A DNA stretch of 12,249 nucleotides from assembly GCA_013203195.1 (NCBI GenBank), contig JABMQM010000143.1:1-12249 (forward strand), given 5' to 3'. Below are positions 5,609-12,249 of the stretch, one piece after another (positions within the stretch are counted from its first letter, which is position 1; every line of letters begins with the position of its first letter). The notes under the pieces are model-generated. The model worked only from the letters and a program-made list of their open reading frames with translations, searched no databases and was not told the DNA's origin. This DNA comes from Desulfobacteraceae bacterium. GTDB lineage: Bacteria > Desulfobacterota > Desulfobacteria > Desulfobacterales > UBA11574. A program made the position numbers and the translations under genes.

Positions 5609-6721
5609 ATGGCAAAACATCTGGTGCTTGTCGGCGGTGGTCATGCCCATATGGTGACCCTTGCCAATATTGATGCTTTTGTGGGGAAAGGCCATCGGGT
5701 AACGGTCATCGGTCCCTCCGAGCACCATTATTATTCCGGAATGGGACCCGGTATGCTGGGAGGGACCTATTCTCCACCCGATATCCGGTTTGCCACTAAA
5801 CATGTGGTAGAAAAACAGGGTGGTGTTTTTGTGCTGGGGAAAGCTGTTCGTGTCAGACTCGATGAAAAACAAATTGAATTGAAATCCGGGGCAACCGTTT
5901 CCTATGATGTGGTTTCCTTCAATGCGGGCAGCTACGTGCCGCGGTTGAACCTTTCGGAAGATACCGAGAATATTTACTCGGTCAAACCCATTGAAAGACT
6001 CATGGAAGCTCAAGCCAGAATCAAGGAACTGGCTTCACAAAAACCCATCACTATCGGGATTCTAGGTGGCGGACCTTCTTCCGCGGAGATTGCTGGAAAT
6101 ATCTGGCAGCTGACATCCGAGCATGGAGAAAATCAACCCCGTGTAAAAATCTTTGCCGGTAGTGGTCTGATGGCCAGATTCCCGGAGGGGGTAAGAGCTC
6201 GGGTTGAAAAATCCCTTAAAAGTCGGGGTGTAGAAATCCATACAAACGGCTACATTCAAACCATTGAATCCGATGGCATCATCCTGGAGTCCGGAGAGCG
6301 ATACGATCTGGATTTTATATTTATAGCCATGGGCGTAAGGCCGAATGCCATATTTGAAAGATCCGGTATCCCTACGGGACCGGATGGGGGTATGTTGGTC
6401 AATTCCCACCTACAGAGTACCGCCTATCCGGAAATGTTTGGCGGCGGCGATTGCATTTATTTTAAGGACCAACCCCTTGATAAGGTGGGAGTATATGCCG
6501 TTCGTCAAAATCCAGTTTTATACAACAACCTGATGTCCGCGTTGGAGGGAGAACCGCTTCAGGTATTTAGCCCGGGTGGTGACTATCTGTTAATATTTAA
6601 TATGGGCGGTGGAAAAGGGGTTTTGCGGAAAAAGTGGCTAACATTCGGCGGAAGACTCGCATTTATCATAAAGGATTATATCGACAGGAAATTCATGAAG
6701 AAGTTTCAAGCGATTGAGTGA
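5609..6721 (+). CDS. FAD/NAD(P)-dependent oxidoreductase (NDH-2/SelD-associated type)
   Basis: A 370-residue pyridine nucleotide-disulfide oxidoreductase-fold flavoprotein. The first Rossmann motif is LVLVGGGHAHM (G9-G10-G11), the second is ILGGGPSSAEIAG (G153-G155, NAD(P) side), and the FAD-closing motif is FGGGDC (D281). No redox CxxC pair is seen, so it is not a disulfide reductase; it resembles NDH-2 / sulfide:quinone-type enzymes. The N-terminal pattern VGGGHAH...YSGMGPGMLGG...SFNAGS...VKPI is close, from memory, to the oxidoreductase domain often fused to the N-terminus of selenide, water dikinase (SelD). No SelD domain follows here. The C-terminus has a basic, partly hydrophobic segment (about 340-370) that could touch the membrane. 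AAAAAGG precedes the ATG. It probably forms an operon with the selenoprotein gene and may pass electrons to or from its persulfide or di-iron site. Confidence 0.85.
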   Translation: MAKHLVLVGGGHAHMVTLANIDAFVGKGHRVTVIGPSEHHYYSGMGPGMLGGTYSPPDIRFATKHVVEKQGGVFVLGKAVRVRLDEKQIELKSGATVSYDVVSFNAGSYVPRLNLSEDTENIYSVKPIERLMEAQARIKELASQKPITIGILGGGPSSAEIAGNIWQLTSEHGENQPRVKIFAGSGLMARFPEGVRARVEKSLKSRGVEIHTNGYIQTIESDGIILESGERYDLDFIFIAMGVRPNAIFERSGIPTGPDGGMLVNSHLQSTAYPEMFGGGDCIYFKDQPLDKVGVYAVRQNPVLYNNLMSALEGEPLQVFSPGGDYLLIFNMGGGKGVLRKKWLTFGGRLAFIIKDYIDRKFMKKFQAIE

Positions 6722-6742
6722 AGAAGTTGGAGTGATATCCTT

Positions 6743-6764
6743 ATATAATTTATTTCAACGCAAA
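6743..6764 (+). repeat. 22-bp direct repeat, copy 2
   Basis: Identical to 4538-4559. It lies 22 bases after the oxidoreductase stop. Confidence 0.8.
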
Positions 6765-6789
6765 GTAGAGGTTGATTTGCTGGTTTTTT
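6757..6789 (+). terminator. Possible intrinsic terminator of the selenoprotein-oxidoreductase operon
   Basis: GCAAA (6760-6764) can pair with TTTGC (6776-6780), followed by TGG and a six-T run (6784-6789). The 5-bp stem with an 11-nt loop is weak, but the position after a plus-strand operon and the T-run fit. The left arm comes from the direct repeat. Confidence 0.4.
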
Positions 6790-7255
6790 ACGGCGTTTCG
6801 CTTTCCCTAAATTCTAGAAGCAGCTCGATATGGCGTTTCTCTTCGGCAATAATTTCGTCCAGCTGTGCGAGCTTGTCTTTGTGTTGAATAAACGGTTGCA
6901 GCATCTCGTAAAAAAGAATGCCGTCTTCTTCAAATTCAATGAAAATGTCAATCAGATCGTTGATGCGGTCAATTTGAGAAAAATCGACATCTTTTAAGGA
7001 AAAACTCTGCGTGCCCAGTATGCTGTCTATAAATTCCCTGCCCATCTCCTGACCAAACGGACTCTTTGAAAGTGTTACAGCCTCCTTTTTCAATTCCAAA
7101 AACCATTTGGCATGCTTGACTTCTTCGTCCGCCATCCATACCAGCAAAGAGATAAGTGCCGGGTTTACAATTTTTTCAACGGCGTTGCGGTAAACGGCTT
7201 CCCCGTTTTTTTCTATGCGGATGGCCATATCGAGTATTTCTTCAGCTGCAAACAA
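6788..7255 (-). CDS. Rubrerythrin-like ferritin-family di-iron protein
   Basis: A 155-residue all-helical protein with the two EExxH-type motifs of ferritin-like di-iron proteins: E15 (RIEKNGEAVY) and E45-V-K-H48 in the first half, a matching EFEEDGILFYEM in the second half, and E139-K-R-H142 near the end. The C-terminal rubredoxin domain of classical rubrerythrin is missing, so it would need a separate electron donor. Such proteins commonly reduce hydrogen peroxide or handle iron in anaerobes. The start is TTG at 7255, chosen because a strong AAGGAGG site lies about seven bases upstream; no ATG is suitably placed. It converges on the FAD oxidoreductase, and the selenoprotein upstream carries a related ferritin-like fold, so both may act in the same stress response (inference). 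Its upstream region contains one arm of a MITE-like element. Confidence 0.85.
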   Translation of the reverse strand: MFAAEEILDMAIRIEKNGEAVYRNAVEKIVNPALISLLVWMADEEVKHAKWFLELKKEAVTLSKSPFGQEMGREFIDSILGTQSFSLKDVDFSQIDRINDLIDIFIEFEEDGILFYEMLQPFIQHKDKLAQLDEIIAEEKRHIELLLEFRESETP

Positions 7256-7282
7256 TTGAACCTCCCTCCTTTTTAAGGTTTT

Positions 7283-7435
7283 ACCCTAATTGAGCGTAAA
7301 CAAAATCGAGATAAAATAGCAGAATTCATATATCTTTTCTGATAGAGATATAGAAACAAGGATGAACTATTAAAATGTTCCTTAGAAATAAACAATTTAT
7401 TATCGTTCTCGGTTTTGTTTACGCTCAATTAGGGT
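7283..7435. mobile_element. MITE-like element with 29-bp terminal inverted repeats
   Basis: The left arm 7283-7311 (starting ACCCTAATTGAGCGTAAAC) and the right arm 7407-7435 (reverse complement) match at 28 of 29 positions. The 95 bases between them are A+T-rich, have no ORF, and contain an inner dyad TATATCT (7329-7335) / AGATATA (7346-7352). The size (about 153 bp), terminal repeats and lack of genes fit a MITE. The right end overlaps the first base of the beta-barrel stop codon. Flanks are TTTT on the left and TAAAA on the right, so no clean target duplication is visible. It could also act as a long RNA hairpin shared by the two neighbouring genes. Confidence 0.55.
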
Positions 7436-8634
7436 TAAAAGTAATAGGCTAACTCCAGTTGAATAAAACCGTCGTCTCTCAGGCTGTAGAAAAGATCGTC
7501 TTCAGGCAGGCCCAAAAAGGTCCGGGCTTCTATGGAAAGCAGCCAGTTGTCGCCGAAACGACGGCTGGCTTCAAGGCTTAGAGCACTGGAAGAGCCTTCA
7601 AAGTCCCGGCTGAATCCTGCCAGAAGCTCTGAGCTGGCAGCGTCGTTTAAGGTCAGGCGCAGGCCGAACATAACGTCGTTTTCAAAATAGGTAGTGGCCC
7701 TGCTGCCGCGTTCATCGTATGCTCCTTCTACCAGTAGGCCTAAATCCAGACTGGTTTCAGCGATTCCCACGAGTGTGTACTCAAAGCCTCCGGTGCCGGC
7801 GAAAAAATCCTCGCCCTGGCCGGTGCGGCAGATCGTTTCCAGCTTCCACAGCCACTGGCCCGCCACCAGCTGCAGGTCCAGGCCGGTCTGATTGATCTGT
7901 TCATAAAAAGGGATAAGAACCGGTTGGCCGGCACTGTCGAGGCCCGGAATCAGGGTGGGCTCGCGTCCGGTGCCGTTAAAATGATAGATGCCGAAATCCC
8001 AGTCGCCTATGGTGTGGCTGTACCTTGCAGCGAAATCTGTATGATGCTCTTCGTCACTGCTTTCATACCTGGCGTTGTCGGTATCCACCACCGTTGCAAG
8101 GCGCGGGCGGCCGTTGCGGCCCGGAAAAGTTCTCTCCCGGAAATAAGGCAGTACGAACAGGTCCAAAACACCCCAATCTCTGGGAATGGAAAAATGGACC
8201 ATGGGCTGTCCCAGCTTTTCCTCACCGTCAGCCGCCTCCACCCCATCGGTCTGGTTGATGATGTCCACCAGGTGGACGAACTCCGTTGTCCCCCAGAAGA
8301 CTTTACCGATGCCGACGCGCAGCTCCCACGCATCGGCCAGGTGCAGATAGTTCAGCTCGCGAATGTCGAAATGAGTACGCTCCGAATCAGCGCTGTCGAG
8401 TCTTGCAAAGGGTACAAAGGTGAAGCTGGAGCCGTTCTCCCATGCGTGATAATATTCCGACTGGACGGCAATCGATCCGTCCTTGCTCTCTTGCTCGGGG
8501 TCTAAGGGAGCTTGCGGGAAAAACCGGCCCTCGGCGGCCACATAGCCCGAAACTTCATGGGCTGAGACCCAAGATCCGAATGCCATACCCAGGGTCAGAG
8601 CCATTGCGGCCATAAATATAATTTTTATTCTCAT
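7435..8634 (-). CDS. Outer-membrane beta-barrel protein of RND export operon
   Basis: About 400 residues with a Sec signal peptide (MRIKIIFMAAMALTLGMAFGSWVSA, likely cut before HEVSG) and a mature part of alternating polar/aromatic strands ending in AYYF; a C-terminal Phe is the usual signal for insertion of outer-membrane barrels. Examples of strand-like segments are GSSFTFVPFARL, WELRVGIGKVFWG and DFAARYSHTIGDWDFGIYHF. It has no lipobox or TonB plug. I prefer the ATG at 8634; an in-frame ATG at 8661 would give a longer, more polar n-region and would place its ribosome site inside the hairpin at 8668-8702. It follows the periplasmic carrier and the RND exporter on the same strand and is likely their outer-membrane partner. 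The exact family is uncertain; a phosphate-selective-porin or DUF1302-like barrel is possible. Confidence 0.75.
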   Translation of the reverse strand: MRIKIIFMAAMALTLGMAFGSWVSAHEVSGYVAAEGRFFPQAPLDPEQESKDGSIAVQSEYYHAWENGSSFTFVPFARLDSADSERTHFDIRELNYLHLADAWELRVGIGKVFWGTTEFVHLVDIINQTDGVEAADGEEKLGQPMVHFSIPRDWGVLDLFVLPYFRERTFPGRNGRPRLATVVDTDNARYESSDEEHHTDFAARYSHTIGDWDFGIYHFNGTGREPTLIPGLDSAGQPVLIPFYEQINQTGLDLQLVAGQWLWKLETICRTGQGEDFFAGTGGFEYTLVGIAETSLDLGLLVEGAYDERGSRATTYFENDVMFGLRLTLNDAASSELLAGFSRDFEGSSSALSLEASRRFGDNWLLSIEARTFLGLPEDDLFYSLRDDGFIQLELAYYF

Positions 8635-8667
8635 TAAGTTAAAGTGCCTAATTCGAAGCATTATGTC

Positions 8668-8702
8668 ATTTTGCTTTTCGGTCTCTCAGCGAAAAGCAAA
8701 AT
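8668..8702 (-). promoter_or_regulatory. Long intercistronic hairpin
   Basis: ATTTTGCTTTTCG (8668-8680) pairs perfectly over 13 bp with CGAAAAGCAAAAT (8690-8702) around a 9-nt loop. It lies between the LolA-like gene and the barrel gene on the transcribed (minus) strand. There is no T-run after it, so it is more likely an mRNA-stability or partial-termination element than a full terminator. Confidence 0.5.
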
Positions 8703-8746
8703 AAAGAAGATATCTCTGCGTTCTTTGCGGTGAAAGAGTATTTTTA

Positions 8747-9556
8747 TTATCTTGCACGCTTGAGACTGTTCTTATTGAAGTCCCTAACCTTGAGTCCGAC
8801 CTGAAACTTGTAGTTGGACCAGACCAGGTCCGTACTTTTGCCGTTTTGATGGTTGACCATGTACATCTGGTCCGCCCGCCAGTATTTGTCCAGATACTGT
8901 TGATACTTTTTTGCAGTGAGAGTCTTTAAAAGCGAGTTCTTACGGTCGTAATACTCGACTTTCCACTGGCGGTATTCACTCTTGTCGATCCAGGACACCT
9001 GCCGGGTGTAGCCCGAATTTTTTTTGTCGCCCGGGTAACGTTCCACCACGAAACATTCCCGGTTGTCGTAAATATCATCGCGGATCCATTTGTAGGTGTA
9101 TTTCTCCACTTCCTGACTGGAGATGTCCTCATAGGCGAACTCGCTGCCCATGAAGGAGCCCGACTTGTTGCGGGAGCTGATCCTTTTGACCCGTTTTAAT
9201 GCCGGCAGGTAGAGCCACTGATCATCGTCGCCCTGCTTGTGGCTGAAGGTCAGAAAAGCCGTGCCTTTAACGTCTTTGGGGTTGTCGAAAATGGTCAGGC
9301 CTTTATCGCCGTCGTCTGCTACTTCCAGGGTGCGGACGCGAATATTGCGAACGCTTTTCTGCCCGTGTTTATTTTTGAGGATCATGAGCAGATCGGCGGT
9401 AAAGTCTATAAAACCTGCATCGCGTAGGTCTGCTTCCCGGGCGATGGCAAGACCTTTTTCTTCAGGAGTCGCTGCTGCTGCCAACGGAAACAGGAGCGAA
9501 AACAGAATCATGCCGGTCAATAGTTGTTGCGTCCGTCTCTTTATCGAGTAGTTCAT
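8747..9556 (-). CDS. Periplasmic outer-membrane lipoprotein-sorting (LolA-like) protein
   Basis: A 269-residue exported protein. The signal peptide is basic (MNYSIKRRTQQ) plus hydrophobic (LLTGMILFSLLFPLAAAA), probably cut before TPEEKG. The mature part is beta-rich and matches the LolA-like family seen beside MMPL exporters: FIDFTADLLMILKNKHGQ, then GTAFLTFSHK, DDQWLYLPALKRVKRISS, NKSGSFMGSEFAYEDI and a lysine/tyrosine-rich C-terminal half. Such proteins have a half-barrel that can hold acyl chains, so it may carry a lipid between the inner-membrane exporter and the outer membrane. The ATG at 9556 has GAGGG about eight bases upstream; a TTG at 9571 in the same frame is less likely. The first 95 bases overlap the end of the exporter gene in another frame, which suggests translational coupling. 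Confidence 0.85.
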   Translation of the reverse strand: MNYSIKRRTQQLLTGMILFSLLFPLAAAATPEEKGLAIAREADLRDAGFIDFTADLLMILKNKHGQKSVRNIRVRTLEVADDGDKGLTIFDNPKDVKGTAFLTFSHKQGDDDQWLYLPALKRVKRISSRNKSGSFMGSEFAYEDISSQEVEKYTYKWIRDDIYDNRECFVVERYPGDKKNSGYTRQVSWIDKSEYRQWKVEYYDRKNSLLKTLTAKKYQQYLDKYWRADQMYMVNHQNGKSTDLVWSNYKFQVGLKVRDFNKNSLKRAR

Positions 9557-11849
9557 ATTTTTTTCCCTCAACTTTCATAAGTAAGGTGGGCAGGAACAGA
9601 AAGTCCAAAATTAATGCCAGTGAAATGGTTAGAGCCGACAGCAGTCCCATGTCGGCATTCATGTTATAGCCGGAAAGGGCGAGAACCATAAAACCGGCCA
9701 CCAGGGCCAGGGTTGTAATCCACATGGCCGTGCCCACGGTATTAAAAGCATAGCGGACAGCCCCAGCCGGATTCAGATCGTGTTCGCGCCGGGCGCGAAT
9801 ATACTTGCTCATAAAGTGTACGGTATCATCCACAACAATGCCGAGGGTCATGGCCGCTATGACAGACAGGCCCAGCCCGACCTGTCCCACCGTCAGGCCC
9901 CATATTCCATAGGCCATAAAGGCCGGGGCCAGGTTGGGGATCAGGCTGAGAATACCTAACTTAAAACTGCGCAGCGCCAATGTCAGGATGGCTGAAATCA
10001 ACACCAGGGCTACAAAGGATGCTCCCAGCATGCTGTTAATATTGCGTTGGGACAAATGGGCCCAGATAACCGACAGGCCGGAGCCATAGGTGAACATGCT
10101 CTCGGGTGCATTGGCCTGCAGCCAGGCACGTGCTTTTTCGTCCGTAGCACGCAGTTCTGTGGTGCTTGTATCTTTTAAGGTTACAATCATGCGGGTCGCC
10201 GATTTGTCGACGTTGATCTGGTTGTTTAGATCAAGGCCAAAGGGGAGCGACATCTCATACAGAAGCAGATACTGCGCTGCCAGATTACGCTCTTTGGGGA
10301 TCCGATAATAGGATTCATCGTCCGCATGCATGTTTTTGTTAAGACGCTTCATGGTGTCGGTGATCGTATTTACGTTGACAACTTTAGACTGCTGTCGATA
10401 CCAGCCGGCAAACTTATCCACTGTTGTCAAAAAATCGGGGTTGTTGATACCGCCGGTCTCGCCGGATTCCAAAGAATATTCGATGATGTGAAACCCTGTC
10501 AGGTTTTCCTCGGTAAAATCGGAGGCCCGGCGGATGTCGTAACTTTTATCAAAGTATTTGATCCAGTTGTCGTTGAGTTCAATTCGCAGCATCCCGGCGG
10601 TCAGAGCTACGATAACAATCAAAGATCCCCAGAATATCACTTTGCGCCGGTTGATCACGAAACTGGCCAGCCGGTCGCAGCCGGCACAAACAGCCTCGTC
10701 CGGCTTTGGTTTTACCCTTACGGGAATGACAGCCATAAAAGCCGGGAGGAATAAAACCGAGTATACGAATGCCGCCGTAACCCCCATAGCCACGATATTT
10801 CCCAGGTCACGGAAAGGGGGAGCGTCGGAGAAGTTCATGGTCAGAAAGCCGATGACGGTAGTAATGCTGGTTAAAAATACCGGCTGGAGGTTGATCCGTA
10901 CAGACTCCGCGATGGCCTCATGTTTCGAATTGCCTTGACGCATCTGCTGGAATATCGTTGCCAGGACATGCACACTGTCGGCTACGGCCAGGGTGAGGAT
11001 AATTGTGGGAGCGCTGGAAGATGCCGCGGTTATCATAATGCCCAACCAACCGGCCATCCCCATCCCGGTAACCATAGAAATCAGAATAATGATGAGCGTA
11101 GCAAAAGTTCCGGCAAAAGAACGCAGGGAAAGCCCGACGATGACGACCAGGGTAAGCAGCATCAACGGAACCAGGGTGCTCATGTCTTTCAGGCCGGCCT
11201 CGCCAAAAGCATTGTCCATCATGACCCCGCCGGTAAGGTACAGCTTGATGCCGGGATGCTTCTTGCGGAAATCGTCTGCCATTTTGCGGGCAAACGCGGC
11301 TACTTTTGGTGTTTCATTTAAAGATTTACCAGGCGCGAGAATGATGACGCTAACACCGGTAACATGCCCGGCAGGCGAGAGTATTCTGTTCACTAACAGA
11401 GGCTCGGAAAGAGCGATGCGTTTAATTCGCAGCAGATCATCATCTGCCAGGTTGCCGGCGCCCTGTACCAGATCTTCGACGATCAGGTCGTCTTCTTCCG
11501 CCCGGGTATGCTGAAAATTAGTGATAGAATTCACCCGGCTGGAATAGGGTATTTGCCATGCAAGTTCGGTCAACTCCTCGACCGCTGCAAGGGTTTCGCG
11601 TGTGAAAACATCGCTGTTCTTGGGAGCAATGGCGAAGAGAACGTTGTTGGTTTTATTGTAAGTGTTTTCCAGAGCCTCCAGGGCCTGCAGCTGAGGGTTT
11701 TTTCCGCTGAAAAAAACACGCGTATCATTATTGAACGCCAAATGCCGTATTCCGCCGGCTGCAGCCGCCACAATCAGAACGGTAGCGACAATGATCCACC
11801 AGCGCTGCTTAATCACCATCGATCCGAACATTTTCTCAAGTTTGTCCAT
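9462..11849 (-). CDS. RND superfamily exporter, MMPL type (COG1033-like)
   Basis: A 795-residue inner-membrane exporter in two similar halves. TM1 is near residues 15-33 (WWIIVATVLIVAAAAGG), followed by a large periplasmic domain (about 35-215) and a five-helix MMPL bundle (about 220-375) containing the proton-relay-like TLAVADSVH. The second half starts with a helix after RRKVIF, has a second periplasmic domain, and a second bundle with GIVVDDTVHFMSKY. This architecture is known for proton-driven export of lipids, hopanoids and other hydrophobic molecules; no TolC-type partner is encoded. The start ATG has AGGAG nine bases upstream. The C-terminus has a polar tail of about 30 residues after the last helix (from KKYELLDK), encoded where the next gene already begins. 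It is the first gene of an operon with the LolA-like carrier and the barrel. A LacI/cre-like palindrome lies 24 bases upstream of the ATG. Confidence 0.9.
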   Translation of the reverse strand: MDKLEKMFGSMVIKQRWWIIVATVLIVAAAAGGIRHLAFNNDTRVFFSGKNPQLQALEALENTYNKTNNVLFAIAPKNSDVFTRETLAAVEELTELAWQIPYSSRVNSITNFQHTRAEEDDLIVEDLVQGAGNLADDDLLRIKRIALSEPLLVNRILSPAGHVTGVSVIILAPGKSLNETPKVAAFARKMADDFRKKHPGIKLYLTGGVMMDNAFGEAGLKDMSTLVPLMLLTLVVIVGLSLRSFAGTFATLIIILISMVTGMGMAGWLGIMITAASSSAPTIILTLAVADSVHVLATIFQQMRQGNSKHEAIAESVRINLQPVFLTSITTVIGFLTMNFSDAPPFRDLGNIVAMGVTAAFVYSVLFLPAFMAVIPVRVKPKPDEAVCAGCDRLASFVINRRKVIFWGSLIVIVALTAGMLRIELNDNWIKYFDKSYDIRRASDFTEENLTGFHIIEYSLESGETGGINNPDFLTTVDKFAGWYRQQSKVVNVNTITDTMKRLNKNMHADDESYYRIPKERNLAAQYLLLYEMSLPFGLDLNNQINVDKSATRMIVTLKDTSTTELRATDEKARAWLQANAPESMFTYGSGLSVIWAHLSQRNINSMLGASFVALVLISAILTLALRSFKLGILSLIPNLAPAFMAYGIWGLTVGQVGLGLSVIAAMTLGIVVDDTVHFMSKYIRARREHDLNPAGAVRYAFNTVGTAMWITTLALVAGFMVLALSGYNMNADMGLLSALTISLALILDFLFLPTLLMKVEGKKYELLDKETDATTIDRHDSVFAPVSVGSSSDS

Positions 11850-11872
11850 CTCTATTTACTCCTATCATTTAT

Positions 11873-11886
11873 TGTAAGCGTTTACA
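11873..11886. promoter_or_regulatory. LacI/GalR (cre-like) operator candidate
   Basis: TGTAAGCGTTTACA reads TGTAAACGCTTACA on the minus strand. It fits the general pattern TGWAANCGNTNWCA recognised by LacI/GalR-family repressors. It sits immediately upstream of the RND exporter gene, where it could block transcription. No such regulator is in the window. Confidence 0.45.
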
Positions 11887-11911
11887 GGTTCAGAGTTCCC
11901 AGTTCAGGGTT

Positions 11912-11930
11912 AAGCGCTTCGCGCTTTTTT
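11912..11930 (+). terminator. Terminator-like hairpin with T-run (plus strand)
   Basis: AAGCGC-TTC-GCGCTT followed by TTTT on the plus strand. No plus-strand gene precedes it, so its role is unclear. It may end antisense transcripts or be part of the repeat cluster. Confidence 0.4.
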
Positions 11931-11974
11931 CTTTAACCATTGATTTGTTGGGTTAATACCATGGATGGATAAAC

Positions 11975-12013
11975 CTCTGAACTTCTGAACCTCTGAACGC
12001 TGAACCTCTGAAC
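11975..12013. repeat. Short tandem octamer array (CTCTGAAC)
   Basis: Five consecutive units: CTCTGAAC, TTCTGAAC, CTCTGAAC, GCTGAAC, CTCTGAAC. An inverted unit GGTTCAGAG occurs at 11887-11895, so the two could pair. There is no coding content. Confidence 0.8.
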
Positions 12014-12112
12014 GGTTACCATTTATTTAAGACGTAGTCTTTTAAAAAAGGATACACAATATTGCAATAATTTTATATCTGAATTTTTCCTAATAAATAG
12101 CCATGAAATTTT

Positions 12113-12247
12113 TCATGAGATATCAGGAAAAGGCTTTTGGGCCTCAATATAAGCCGAAACAATATAGTCCCCGGCATTATGCCCCGGAGCCCACATGCTA
12201 ATGAGGTCCCTGCTTTCATCCTTGGGTTCGATTTTGATGTTCTCAAA
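12113..12247 (-). CDS. C-terminal fragment of an unidentified protein (runs off window)
   Basis: Open frame of 44 residues ending at TGA (12113-12115) and continuing beyond the right edge. It starts in the window with FENIKIEPKDESRDLISMW and ends SAYIEAQKPFPDIS. The composition and even codon use look coding, and the stop is followed by an A+T-rich spacer. No recognisable motif or signal. A small palindrome CATGAAA-TT-TTTCATG (12102-12117) overlaps the stop codon. I do not recognise the family. Confidence 0.55.
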   Translation of the reverse strand, partial: FENIKIEPKDESRDLISMWAPGHNAGDYIVSAYIEAQKPFPDIS

Positions 12248-12249
12248 AC

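Larger units (their letters stand above)
11850..12112. other. Intergenic region upstream of RND operon, repeat-rich
   Basis: No gene seen. It holds the cre-like palindrome (11873-11886), an inverted GGTTCAGAG unit (11887-11895), a GC-rich hairpin with a T-run (AAGCGC TTC GCGCTT at about 11912-11926), and an array of CTCTGAAC-type octamers (11975-12013). A minor dyad AAGAC-GTA-GTCTT follows at about 12030-12042. No confident -35/-10 pair for the operon was found. Confidence 0.5.

Noticed and set aside
5396..6013. Long minus-strand ORF (205 codons) opposite the selenoprotein and oxidoreductase genes
   Set aside because: It is antisense to two strongly supported genes and its residues show no family pattern; shadow frame.
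7924..8505. Plus-strand 193-codon ORF opposite the barrel gene
   Set aside because: The minus-strand frame has a signal peptide and barrel C-terminus; the plus frame has no supporting features.
11975..12013. CRISPR array
   Set aside because: The units are 7-8 bases and adjacent, with no spacers.

Overview
The window looks like a chromosomal stretch from an anaerobic, selenoprotein-using bacterium, most likely Desulfobacterota. This is inferred from four things: an in-frame UGA at a catalytic cysteine position, a PAS protein with a C-terminal CxxC...CxxC tail typical of that group, a rubrerythrin-like protein, and intergenic spacers full of short GC-rich palindromes. No rRNA, tRNA, CRISPR array or transposase gene was found.

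Bases 1-2450 look like a zone of gene decay. They hold a flavin reductase with no proper 5' end (+), the remains of a tartrate/isopropylmalate-type dehydrogenase that lost about 190 central codons (-), and a SAM methyltransferase whose conserved N-terminus has no recognisable start codon (-). Between the methyltransferase and the next gene sit two GC-rich REP-like hairpins and a perfect A+T-rich inverted repeat. A complete MFS transporter (-) and a PAS-domain protein (-) follow.

The centre (4530-6790) is the most interesting part. A gene read conventionally as two ORFs (up to 4947, and from about 4969) is one 276-residue protein: a rhodanese domain whose catalytic cysteine is replaced by UGA (selenocysteine 74), fused to a ferritin-like di-iron domain. 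A 7-bp stem with a GGGU loop sits 20 nt after the UGA, where a bacterial SECIS is expected. The next gene (+) is an FAD/NAD oxidoreductase resembling the domain often fused to selenophosphate synthetase SelD. The pair is bracketed by a 22-bp direct repeat. A separate rubrerythrin-like gene (-) converges on the pair. I infer a role in sulfane-sulfur/selenium or peroxide chemistry.

The right part (7435-11849) is a minus-strand operon: an RND/MMPL exporter, a periplasmic LolA-like carrier whose start overlaps the exporter by 95 bp, and an outer-membrane beta-barrel. Together they could carry a lipid or other hydrophobic cargo across the envelope. A MITE-like element with 29-bp inverted ends lies between the barrel gene and the rubrerythrin-like gene. 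The last 400 bases hold a LacI/cre-like palindrome, octamer repeats, and the C-terminal end of an unrecognised gene (-) running off the window.
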